In this document: piece by piece, positions 5,471 to 12,247 of the stretch
How the letters are laid out: every line of letters starts with the position of its first letter
How positions within the stretch are numbered: position 1 is the first letter of the stretch
NCBI GenBank assembly: GCA_002304945.1
Contig: DBPQ01000065.1
Span: forward strand, 1-12,247
Direction: 5' to 3'
Length of the DNA: 12,247 bases
DNA from: Actinomycetales bacterium UBA1416
Lineage (GTDB): Bacteria; Actinomycetota; Actinomycetes; Actinomycetales; Actinomycetaceae
Position numbers and translations under genes: made by a program
The notes under the pieces: generated by a model
The model's database searches: none
What the model saw: only the letters and a program-made list of their open reading frames with translations
Told to the model about the DNA's origin: nothing

Positions 5471-6775
5471 ATGGTCCTCGAGACACTGGTGGCACGCCGG
5501 GTAAGCGGCTTGCTGGCGCGCTTGGCCGCGGTCGAGCCTGTGATCGCACTTCACGGCCCGCGGTCGGTGGGCAAGTCGACGGTGTTGCGCGGTCTTGCTC
5601 TCGAGGCCGGTGGGTCGGTGCTGGACCTGGATGATGTCGACGTCCGGGAGGCCGTGGCTGGCAACCTGGCGGCGGTGGTGGCCCGCGCCACACCGCTGTT
5701 CGTCGACGAGTACCAGCGGGTGCCCGACATCCTGGACGCGATCAAGGCACGGCTGAACCGGGAGGGCAGCCTCCCCGGGACCGCCGTCATCACCGGTTCG
5801 ACCCGCCAGGACGCGTTGCCGGCCACGGCGCAGGCATTGACGGGCCGCCTGCATTCGTTGACCATCTGGCCCCTGTCCCAGGGCGAGTTGGCCGGGGTGC
5901 GGGAGAACCTGCTGGAGGGCTTGGCCCGTGACCCGGCCGCGATGGTGGCGCAGGCTCCCGCCTCGACGACGACCCGCGCCGACTACGTGGAGCGCGTGTG
6001 CGCGGGTGGGTTGCCCTTGGCGTTGCGCCGCACGGGTGCCGCCCGAGCCCGGTGGTTCGACGACTTCGTGCGGGCCTCGATCGAGCGGGATGCGCTGGAG
6101 TTGAGCAGGATCCGCGAGCGGCAGGCGATGGCTGACCTGCTCGCGTTCCTCACTGCGCAGACCGGGCAACTGCTCAACGTGTCCCGGGCGGCCGAGGCGA
6201 TCGGCGTCAGTCGCGCCACCGTTGAGGGGCACCTCCGACTGTTGGAGGACCTGTTCCTCGTGGTTCGCCTGCCGGCCTGGGGCAGTACGCTGCGCTCGCG
6301 AGTCAGCGTCAAACCCAAGGTGCACGTGGTCGACTCCGGGTTGGCTGCCCGCCTGCTTCGGCTCACCCCGGAAAAGCTTGACGGTCTGGATCCGGCTGCG
6401 CTCACCGAGTTCGGTCACCTGCTGGAGACCTTCGTGGTCGGGGAGGTTCGCAAGCAGGCGTCCTGGTTGGACGAGCCCGTTACGTTGGGACACTGGCGCA
6501 CGAGCGACGGTGCGGAGGTCGATCTCGTGATCGAGTACGACGACGGCACCGTGATCGCGTTTGAGGTGAAGGCCAACGAGCGGGCCACCGCTCCAGACTT
6601 CCGTGGTCTCACCCAACTCCGCGCCGCGCTCGGAGAACGGTTCGCAGCCGGGATCATCCTGACCACGGGGACCCGCTCCTTCACCTACGCCGACCGCCTC
6701 CACGTCATGCCCATCGACCGTCTGTGGACACCGCTCACACTGCAGCCCGTTCCTGAATCGCTGCCGATCTCCTGA
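5471..6775 (+). CDS. AAA-type ATPase with C-terminal DUF4143 (nuclease-like) domain
   Basis: A 434-residue protein, normal length for the AAA_14 + DUF4143 family. Walker A is GPRSVGKST (29-37), Walker B is PLFVDEYQ (75-82, with D79-E80), and the sensor-like strand VITGST is at 107-112. A helical/winged-helix part follows (about 215-265, with VSRAAEAIGVSRATVEGHLRLLEDLFLV). The C-terminal DUF4143 region contains HWRTSDGAEVDLVIE (341-355) and FEVKA (364-368), the D-x(n)-E-x-K arrangement of a PD-(D/E)xK fold. These proteins are widespread, often in variable gene islands, and their biological role is poorly defined. ATG 5471 has only AGG at 5460-5462 upstream. A scrap of a homologous gene is at 3573-3623. 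The gene is monocistronic and convergent with the minus-strand operon to its right. Confidence 0.88.
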   Translation: MVLETLVARRVSGLLARLAAVEPVIALHGPRSVGKSTVLRGLALEAGGSVLDLDDVDVREAVAGNLAAVVARATPLFVDEYQRVPDILDAIKARLNREGSLPGTAVITGSTRQDALPATAQALTGRLHSLTIWPLSQGELAGVRENLLEGLARDPAAMVAQAPASTTTRADYVERVCAGGLPLALRRTGAARARWFDDFVRASIERDALELSRIRERQAMADLLAFLTAQTGQLLNVSRAAEAIGVSRATVEGHLRLLEDLFLVVRLPAWGSTLRSRVSVKPKVHVVDSGLAARLLRLTPEKLDGLDPAALTEFGHLLETFVVGEVRKQASWLDEPVTLGHWRTSDGAEVDLVIEYDDGTVIAFEVKANERATAPDFRGLTQLRAALGERFAAGIILTTGTRSFTYADRLHVMPIDRLWTPLTLQPVPESLPIS

Positions 6776-6785
6776 GAGTGGCGTT

Positions 6786-6801
6786 CCGCCCGGATGGGCG
6801 G
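6786..6801. terminator. Hairpin between convergent genes
   Basis: CCGCCC-GGAT-GGGCGG is a perfect 6-bp stem lying 10 bases past the ATPase stop and 58 bases past the end of the minus-strand operon. It could serve both directions, but no T tract follows on either strand. Termination here is an inference from position. Confidence 0.35.
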
Positions 6802-6858
6802 CACACGTCGGTTCTCGTCCGGGTCGTTCGCCTCAGGCAAAAGGAAACGGCGATCCCG

Positions 6859-8058
6859 CTACTCCGCGCTGCGCCGTGCCGCGAGCACGTCCACGGCACC
6901 GAGGTACCCGGCCATCATCGACCTCGCCACGTCCTCCACCACGTCGTCCGGCGGCAGGAACTCCATGTCGTGCAGGGTGGGCAGGCCGTGGCCCGGCCGC
7001 TCGTACACGCCCACGAAGCTCATCAGGGTGGCCGCCTGCTCGCCGTAGAAGGAGAAGTCGTCCGACCCCAGGGAGCGCATCGGCACGGCAATCCCGAGCC
7101 CCAACTCGGTCAGCCACCGTTCCGACGCCTCCACCACGTCGGGATCGTTCTCCAGCACCGGCTCGCCCGCCACGACGGTGAGCTCCCCGCTCACCCCGTA
7201 CGCCCGCGCCGTCGACTCCACCAGCACCCGGACGGCCTCCTGCACCAGCCGGCGGTCCTCCCGCCCCATGGTGCGCAGTGTCGCCAGCAGGACGCCCTCC
7301 GAGGGGAGCACATTCGCCGCGCCGTGGCCGATGTGGAGCGAGCCGACGCTGATCACCGCCGGGTCCATGGGGGAGACCGTCCGGCGGACCATCTCCGGTA
7401 GGCCCAGCGCGATCTGGGCGAGCGCTGCCACGGGGTCGGCAGCCCGGTGCGGGTAGGCCCCGTGGCCCCCGGTGCCCCGGACGGTGATGTGGAGTTCGTC
7501 CGACGCCGCGTTAACGGGGCCGGCCCCGGCCGCCACGTGGCCCCGGGGGACGTCGTGATGCACGTGGGCGCCGACGACGACCCTGACCCCCTGGGCGGTC
7601 AGGACCCCGGCCCGTGCGATGTCCTCCGCGCCGGACGGGTACTTCTCCTCCCGTGGCTGGAGCAGCAGCACGAGCCCGGCCGGCAGGTTCACCCGTGCGG
7701 CCGCTCGCGCGAGCGCCGTGAGGGCGGCCAGATGCACGTCGTGCCCGCACGCGTGGACGGCCCCCTCGGACGCCGCGAACGACGCGCCGGTCCGCTCGGT
7801 CCCGGGCAGCGCGTCCAGCTCGCCACGGACGGCGACGGCGTCGCCCTCGCCCGGCCCGATCCGTGCCCAGCCGCCGCAGCCGGCCACCGTCTCGAACTCG
7901 ATGCCGATGGCCTGGGCCACGGCGGCGGCCGTGTCGCATTCGTCGCCCGAGAGCCGCGGGTCCGCGTGCAACCGGTGCCGCAGCTCGATCGCCGCCGGGA
8001 GTTCCTCGCGGAGTTCCGAGAGCCAATGCCGGGCCAGCATGTCGAGGTCCGGGGTCAT
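6859..8058 (-). CDS. M20-family amidohydrolase (metallopeptidase/aminoacylase type)
   Basis: A 399-residue protein of the M20D group (hippurate hydrolase, N-acyl amino acid and IAA-conjugate hydrolases). The metal-site motifs are all present: CGHDVH (104-109), REE (136-138, catalytic and metal carboxylates), GAHVHHD (163-169) and the late His363 in TLHDMEF. The dimerisation lid segment RGTGGHGAYPHRAADPV is at 194-210, and SLGSDDFSFYGE (329-340) is typical. Expected chemistry is hydrolysis of an amide bond releasing an amino acid or amine; in this operon the substrate may be a gamma-glutamyl or N-acyl compound. It is the last of four overlapping genes: ATG 8058 overlaps the stop of the previous gene by four bases (ATGA), so translation is probably coupled. 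The frame is open upstream of 8058 to 8538, but those codons lie antisense-like over the neighbour and are not family sequence. Confidence 0.92.
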   Translation of the reverse strand: MTPDLDMLARHWLSELREELPAAIELRHRLHADPRLSGDECDTAAAVAQAIGIEFETVAGCGGWARIGPGEGDAVAVRGELDALPGTERTGASFAASEGAVHACGHDVHLAALTALARAAARVNLPAGLVLLLQPREEKYPSGAEDIARAGVLTAQGVRVVVGAHVHHDVPRGHVAAGAGPVNAASDELHITVRGTGGHGAYPHRAADPVAALAQIALGLPEMVRRTVSPMDPAVISVGSLHIGHGAANVLPSEGVLLATLRTMGREDRRLVQEAVRVLVESTARAYGVSGELTVVAGEPVLENDPDVVEASERWLTELGLGIAVPMRSLGSDDFSFYGEQAATLMSFVGVYERPGHGLPTLHDMEFLPPDDVVEDVARSMMAGYLGAVDVLAARRSAE

Positions 8059-9200
8059 GGTTCCAGTCCGTAGAGCCGCCGGGCGTTCCCGGAGCCGATG
8101 AGGTCGATGATGCGCTGCCACTCGTCGTCGGGGAGTGCCGTGTCCCGGAACCAGGTCTCCCGGCAGTGGGCCAGGCCGCGGCGGAACAGGAGGGCACCCA
8201 GGTGGTACAGCTCGGCCGCGCCCCAGGCGTCGGAGGAGAAGAGCGCCTTGTGCCACGGCGTCAGCTCCAAGGACTCGGCGAGGACCTGCGGCGACTGGAA
8301 CCCCGTGTAGTTGACGGCCAGCCCCACGTCGCAGTAGACGTGCGGGAACACGTGGGCCAGGTAGCCGGCCTCGCGGTGGTACGGGTAGCAGTGCAGCAGC
8401 GTGAACGATGCGCCCGATCCCTGCGTCGCCCGGATCAGGTCGGTCAGGAGCAGGGGGTTGCAGCGGTGCAGGTCGAGATCGGCGTCGCCGTACCCCACGT
8501 GGACCTGGATCGGCACGCCGTGGTCGACTGCGCTCCACACGCCGAACGCGATGAGGATCGGGTCGGTGATCCGGATCTGCCTGGTCGCCCTGATCTCCTG
8601 CCGCCAGGACTCGTACGCGCCCACCACTGCGTCGTCCGAGGGCCGTTCCTGCGGGAAGCCGAAGCCGCCACGGTAGGCGGCGATGGTCTTGACGCCGACA
8701 GCGGCGGGGAGCCGGGCGGCGAGCGCCGAGCGCAGCGTCTCCGGGTACTCGCCGGCCGCGTCCCCGATCCGGTCCGCGACCGACTCGGCCACCTGCTCCA
8801 GGCGAACGACCTCGCGGACGACGGCGCCGGACCGTTCGGCCATGGCGTCCAGGCCGAGGATGCGGTCACCGAGGTGGCCGGTCTCCACCAGGAGCTCCGC
8901 GAAGCCGCCACTCCGGAGGAAGCGACGGTTCACCTCAACGGCACCGAGGTCGGCCCGCCGGGCCACGTAGTCCTCCGCCGGCGCGAACGCCGGCAGGTCA
9001 AGCACCGGGGCGCAGTGGGCCCGGACGGCGAGGCCCACCTGCGTGTCGAAGAACGAGCAGCCGGGCGCGGCCGGCACCGACGACTCGGTGATGAGGTCCT
9101 CGAACGCCGCCCGGTCGAGATCCGTCTCCACGACTCCGTGACAGTGGTGGTCGACCAGCCCGGCGGGCTCGCCCGGGACGAGGGGTGCGTCAGTAGGCAT
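8055..9200 (-). CDS. Amidohydrolase-2 family protein (FluG N-terminal-domain type)
   Basis: A 381-residue TIM-barrel metal-dependent hydrolase. Visible ligands are HxH in DHHCHG (H19, H21), K171 in VGVKTIAAYRGG, H234 in QVHVGYGD, H270 in LLHCYPYH and D324 in FSSDAWG; the C-terminal SGNARRLYGL signature is at 370-379. The layout resembles the amidohydrolase half of fungal FluG and plant NodGS proteins, which is fused to a glutamine-synthetase-like domain. Here the two halves are separate adjacent genes. ATG 9200 has GAGG about nine bases upstream and overlaps the GS-like gene by 11 bases. Likely role: hydrolysis or deamination of a product linked to gamma-glutamyl chemistry. The substrate cannot be read from the sequence. 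Confidence 0.88.
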   Translation of the reverse strand: MPTDAPLVPGEPAGLVDHHCHGVVETDLDRAAFEDLITESSVPAAPGCSFFDTQVGLAVRAHCAPVLDLPAFAPAEDYVARRADLGAVEVNRRFLRSGGFAELLVETGHLGDRILGLDAMAERSGAVVREVVRLEQVAESVADRIGDAAGEYPETLRSALAARLPAAVGVKTIAAYRGGFGFPQERPSDDAVVGAYESWRQEIRATRQIRITDPILIAFGVWSAVDHGVPIQVHVGYGDADLDLHRCNPLLLTDLIRATQGSGASFTLLHCYPYHREAGYLAHVFPHVYCDVGLAVNYTGFQSPQVLAESLELTPWHKALFSSDAWGAAELYHLGALLFRRGLAHCRETWFRDTALPDDEWQRIIDLIGSGNARRLYGLEP

Positions 9201-10512
9201 CGGCGTACGCCTCGCACTGCTGGGTCAGACTGAGGGGGGCCATCTCCTCCACCTCGAGGCGCTTGATCCGCAGGAAGGTCTGCAGGTACTCCGACGGCAA
9301 CCAGGTACGGACCCTCTCCGACTGCTCCAGGCGGTCCAGCGCCTCCGAGAGGCTGCTCGGCAGGGCCGTCAGTTCGCGGTGGGCTCCCTCCATGTCGAGC
9401 TCGCCGGTGATCACCTCGGCGGGGGCGAGCTCCTCACGGAGGCCCTCCAGCCCAGCGCGGACAAGGCTACCGAGCAGCAGCCACGGGTTTGCGCCACCGT
9501 CCGCGCCGCGGAACTCGAAGTGGAGCTGTTTCTGGGGGTCCCGTCCGCCGATCTCCACGGTGGGCACGATCCGGACGAGCGCCTCGCGGTTGTGCAGCCC
9601 GAGGAACGCCCGGGCGGAGGACCAGTTCGACGGCACGAGTCGCTGGTAGGAGACGGTCAACGGTGCGAAGAGGGAGGTCATGTCCGGGGAATCGCGGAGG
9701 ATCCCGGCCACGAAGGAACCCGCCAGCTCGGACACCCGGCCGGGCCGGTCGGCATCCCACGCCAGGTTGCGGCCCTCGTCGTCGGACAGGCTGAAGTGGA
9801 TGTGAACGCCGCTGCCCGAGCCGCCCGGCTCGACCACCGGCGAGAACGTGGCCCGGTGCCCGTTGGCGCTGTACACGTCGCGGACCAGGTCCCGGATGAG
9901 GATGGCCCGGTCGCAGGCCTCCACCGCGGCGGAGGGCCGGGTGGTGATCTCGAACTGGTGGTGCCCGTACTCGGGGAGCCAGGACTCCGGTTCCAGGCCA
10001 CTCTCGACCATGGCGTTCAGGAGCTGGGTGCCGATCGGCTCCGCGCTGCGGAAGCTGCGGAAGGAGAAGGGGTGGTGTGGGTACGTCGCGTCCCGATCGA
10101 CGAACTCGTGCTCGAAGGCGCAGGTCAGGGTGATGCCGAACTCGTCGTGCAGGGCGGCGAGCGCGTCCTTCAGGATCGTCCGTGCACAGCAGGACCAGGG
10201 CTGCCCGTCGGTGTGCACGATGTCACCGAAGACGAAGTCGAGGTCCGGCTGGTCGGGCACCCCCCTGATCGTGCGACGTGAGGCGAAGTCCGGCTTGATG
10301 CGCAGGTCGCCCGTGGAACCGAACGGGATCTCGTCGACGATGTGGCCGTGCGTCCCGATCCCGAGGTTGGCGGGGACCCACCCGATGGTGCTCCCCTCGG
10401 TGACGTTTCGGGTGAGCAGGGCACGCCCCTTGGTGAGGGCGGTGATGTCGCTGGTGGCGAAGAACGTCATGCCGGCGGGGGCATGGGTGGCGTCGTGCTG
10501 GATGTTGCTCAT
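9190..10512 (-). CDS. Glutamine-synthetase-like ligase (gamma-glutamyl-amine synthetase type)
   Basis: A 440-residue protein with GS catalytic landmarks: EHE (134-136), LPEYGHHQFEI (179-189, metal-binding glutamates E181/E188), SGSGVHIHFSL (232-242, with the His of the G-x-H-x-H loop), NREALVRIVP (308-317) and HFEFRGADGGANPWL (331-345). GS family members couple ATP to forming a gamma-glutamyl amide. Relatives use polyamines, ethanolamine or aniline instead of ammonia. The adenylylation-tyrosine region of GlnA is here HRELTALP (378-385) with no Tyr, so adenylylation control is not expected. Co-transcription with a permease and two amidohydrolases argues for a catabolic ligase rather than the housekeeping enzyme. 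ATG 10512 has a strong GGGAGGA upstream and a 4-base overlap (ATGA) with the permease. Confidence 0.9.
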   Translation of the reverse strand: MSNIQHDATHAPAGMTFFATSDITALTKGRALLTRNVTEGSTIGWVPANLGIGTHGHIVDEIPFGSTGDLRIKPDFASRRTIRGVPDQPDLDFVFGDIVHTDGQPWSCCARTILKDALAALHDEFGITLTCAFEHEFVDRDATYPHHPFSFRSFRSAEPIGTQLLNAMVESGLEPESWLPEYGHHQFEITTRPSAAVEACDRAILIRDLVRDVYSANGHRATFSPVVEPGGSGSGVHIHFSLSDDEGRNLAWDADRPGRVSELAGSFVAGILRDSPDMTSLFAPLTVSYQRLVPSNWSSARAFLGLHNREALVRIVPTVEIGGRDPQKQLHFEFRGADGGANPWLLLGSLVRAGLEGLREELAPAEVITGELDMEGAHRELTALPSSLSEALDRLEQSERVRTWLPSEYLQTFLRIKRLEVEEMAPLSLTQQCEAYADAY

Positions 10513-11954
10513 TCGAGTTCCTCCCGGGTCAGGCGGGCACCGATTCGGTCTGCGAGGCCGGGTGCGACGAGCACGACGATGAGCCCGGTCAGGCACCAGA
10601 CCCCGGCAATGATGGGGAAGTACGTGTAGGGGGGCTCCTGGCCCACCAGTTGCACCAGGAAGACGTACGCGAGGTACCCGAGACCGAGCACCGGCACGAC
10701 CGCCTCCCAGCGGGGCACCGGTGAGCGTGAGATCGCGTACCGGATTGCCCCGACCGACGTCATCCCGTAGGCGACGACCATGCAGAGGGTGGCGATTGTG
10801 GCGTACCAGTAGTACACCTCGATCGACCCCTGGCCGCCGAGGAACAGTCCGAGCACCAGGACCAGCGTCACCGCGAGGACCACGTACAGGGCGTGGGCCG
10901 GGACGCCGTGGACGTTCACCCTTCCCAGCGTGGCCGGGCCGAAGCCGTCCCGGGCGAGGGCGAACAGCAGCCGGGAGGCGGCCGCCGTCGACGACACGAG
11001 CGATGCGAGCGCGACGACGAACGCGATCACCGAGATCAGCACCGCGAACCAGGCGCCGATGTAGATGGAGCTCATGTCGGTCAGCGTGGAGCTGGCGCCG
11101 GCGAAGGCCGCGATGCCCGCCTCGTCGGTGCCATAGCCGATGGTCTGGGCGAACATGATGAAGGTGTACAGGAAACCCGCCAGGACCACGGCGAACAGCA
11201 AGGCTCGCGGGATCGTCCGGTGGGGGTCCTTCGCCTCCTCGCTCAACGACGTCCCGGACTCGAAGCCTGCCCAGGACAGGAAGCCGAACACGGACGCCGT
11301 CATCACGGCGTTCATGCCCGCTCCGGATGGCAGGAGGGAGCCCAGGTCGACTCCGGTGCTGACAGGGGAGACGGGCCCGCCCACCCGTACGATGACGATG
11401 ACGGCGAGGATCACCATGGCGATGATCCCGAGGAACCCGATCGCCAGGAGGACCCGCGTGGTGGTCAGGGACTCGCGCGTGTTCATGAGAAGTGCGAGGG
11501 CGGCGACCACCAGGGGAACGAGCACCCACCAGCCACCCGTCATGGTGAGGCCCAGCTGGCCCAGCATCGCCTCGAAGAAGACGGCGCACGCGCCGGTGAT
11601 GCAGGCGGCGAAGAACACGTAGGTGCCGAGGAGGGCGAAGCCGCCGAAGAACCCGGCCCGTGGCCCCAGCGTGGAGCCGGCGAGCGCGTAGACGCTGCCG
11701 GCGTGCGTGAAGAACCGGGTCAGTCGGATGAAGGCGTACGCCACGAGGAGGGTGCCCACGAAGGAGACGATGAAGGTGAAGGGAACCGCCTTCCCCACGA
11801 GATTGGCGATGCCGATGCCGTTCAGTGCCATGGCCATCACGGGTCCCATGAACCCGACCGACAGCGCCGTCACCTCGAACAGGCCGAGCCTGCGATGCAG
11901 ACCCTGTTCCGACACTGGACTGGCGGGACTGTATGCGCTCACCTTGTGGAGCAT
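10509..11954 (-). CDS. APC-superfamily amino acid/amine permease
   Basis: A 481-residue integral membrane protein with about 12 hydrophobic segments, beginning with GLFEVTALSVGFMGPVMAMAL and ending near residue 468. The signature loop GFESGTSLSEEAKDPHRTIPRAL is diagnostic of APC transporters (amino acid/polyamine/organocation family), which import substrates with H+ or by exchange. It is first in the four-gene operon and presumably brings in the compound that the GS-like ligase modifies. The start ATG 11954 is the most upstream plausible one but lacks a clear ribosome site; GTG at codon 5 or 14 could be used instead. The protein ends in a 4-base overlap with the GS-like gene. No substrate-specific residues can be assigned. 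Confidence 0.9.
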   Translation of the reverse strand: MLHKVSAYSPASPVSEQGLHRRLGLFEVTALSVGFMGPVMAMALNGIGIANLVGKAVPFTFIVSFVGTLLVAYAFIRLTRFFTHAGSVYALAGSTLGPRAGFFGGFALLGTYVFFAACITGACAVFFEAMLGQLGLTMTGGWWVLVPLVVAALALLMNTRESLTTTRVLLAIGFLGIIAMVILAVIVIVRVGGPVSPVSTGVDLGSLLPSGAGMNAVMTASVFGFLSWAGFESGTSLSEEAKDPHRTIPRALLFAVVLAGFLYTFIMFAQTIGYGTDEAGIAAFAGASSTLTDMSSIYIGAWFAVLISVIAFVVALASLVSSTAAASRLLFALARDGFGPATLGRVNVHGVPAHALYVVLAVTLVLVLGLFLGGQGSIEVYYWYATIATLCMVVAYGMTSVGAIRYAISRSPVPRWEAVVPVLGLGYLAYVFLVQLVGQEPPYTYFPIIAGVWCLTGLIVVLVAPGLADRIGARLTREELE

Positions 11955-12112
11955 AGGGTGCTGGTTTGCACGTCACTGCTCGTTTGGGCCGCTTGCCCCG
12001 GGAGTTGCCGAGCGCCCCGCCCGACGCCACCTTTCCGCCACACCAGTCGCGACCGCGGAAGTGTGACAGAGCCCACGGCCTGCCGCACTGCCCTCGGCCG
12101 CAACGCCCTCGC
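11955..12112. other. Upstream region of the permease operon
   Basis: This gap of 158 bases between two minus-strand genes must hold the operon promoter. I found no convincing -35/-10 pair, terminator or palindrome in it. Confidence 0.4.
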
Positions 12113-12247
12113 CTACAGCGGCCCGTCCCACACGGCGGGCAGCTTGTCCAGCGCCTCACGCTGCTGGACCTCGAACACCTTCATGTACCGGGCCGTGGTG
12201 GCCAGCGACCGGTGCCGCATCAGCGTCTGCACGATCCGGGAGTCCAC
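12113..12247 (-). CDS. Tyrosine recombinase (integrase), C-terminal end, partial
   Basis: The last 44 codons of a minus-strand gene that runs off the window. They read QTLMRHRSLATTARYMKVFE followed by QQREALDKLPAVWDGPL and a TAG. The block (M/L)xHxSLxTTxxYxK is the C-terminal signature of XerC/D- and phage-type tyrosine recombinases; the Tyr in ARYMKV is the nucleophile and the RHRS His belongs to the active site. Such enzymes integrate or excise mobile elements, often at tRNA genes. The catalytic Arg boxes and N-terminal domain lie beyond the window edge, so completeness and type cannot be judged. No attachment repeat was found nearby. Confidence 0.82.
   Translation of the reverse strand: MDSRIVQTLMRHRSLATTARYMKVFEVQQREALDKLPAVWDGPL

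Noticed and set aside
5426..6703. 425-codon minus-strand open frame
   Set aside because: It is antisense to the AAA/DUF4143 ATPase, rich in His, Gln, Arg and Gly, with no domain pattern.
6859..8538. N-terminal extension of the M20 frame to 559 codons
   Set aside because: Codons before 8058 are Pro/Arg-rich shadow of the neighbouring amidohydrolase gene; ATG 8058 with the ATGA overlap matches the family start.
7863..9233. 456-codon plus-strand open frame
   Set aside because: It lies antisense to two well-supported hydrolase genes, is Arg/Gly/Val-rich in the way of GC-rich shadows, and has no motifs.
9190..12159. One 989-codon open frame on the minus strand
   Set aside because: Only its last 440 codons (from ATG 10512) are a GS-like protein. 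The upstream part is an out-of-frame shadow of the APC permease and has no family features.
1..12247. CRISPR array, insertion sequence with terminal repeats, or rRNA
   Set aside because: No regularly spaced short repeats, transposase motifs or rRNA-like segments were seen on either strand.

Overview
The window looks like chromosomal DNA of a high-GC Gram-positive bacterium (Actinomycetota). The evidence is strong G/C preference at third codon positions, GTG starts, several genes that appear leaderless, a twin-arginine secreted protein with an AAW-AVPA style signal, and a tRNA-Arg(ACG) of actinobacterial type. I cannot name the genus from sequence alone.

Left edge (1-870): a small cysteine-rich Tat-exported protein, then tRNA-Arg(ACG) with a clear promoter upstream and a strong GC-rich hairpin downstream.

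Middle (about 970-6775): a patchwork of toxin-antitoxin-type and Fic/ATPase genes in mixed stages of decay. In order it holds: (i) an apparently intact BrnT-like toxin with an overlapping ribbon-helix-helix antitoxin; (ii) a decayed nucleotidyltransferase-type gene, convergent with an intact HTH gene that has a perfect palindrome at its start; (iii) an intact YoeB/Txe-type toxin whose YefM-type antitoxin has lost its N-terminal half, the break lying against a scrap of a DUF4143 ATPase gene; (iv) an intact class II Fic protein; (v) a remnant stretch with a Fic fragment, an out-of-frame coding relic and one member of a repeat pair; (vi) an intact AAA/DUF4143 ATPase. The fragments at 3573-3623, 4950-4993 and 2981-3088/5232-5345 each match a second locus in the window. 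The area has therefore been through duplication and deletion.

Right part (6859-11954, minus strand): a tightly overlapping four-gene operon transcribed leftward. It encodes an APC permease, a glutamine-synthetase-like ligase, a FluG-type TIM-barrel amidohydrolase and an M20 amidohydrolase. Overlaps of 4, 11 and 4 bases suggest translational coupling. The likely logic is uptake of an amine or amino acid, gamma-glutamylation by the GS-like enzyme, and hydrolytic processing by the two hydrolases; the substrate is unknown.

Right edge (12113-12247, minus strand): the C-terminal end of a tyrosine recombinase runs off the window. With the tRNA at the left, this allows but does not prove an integrated element.
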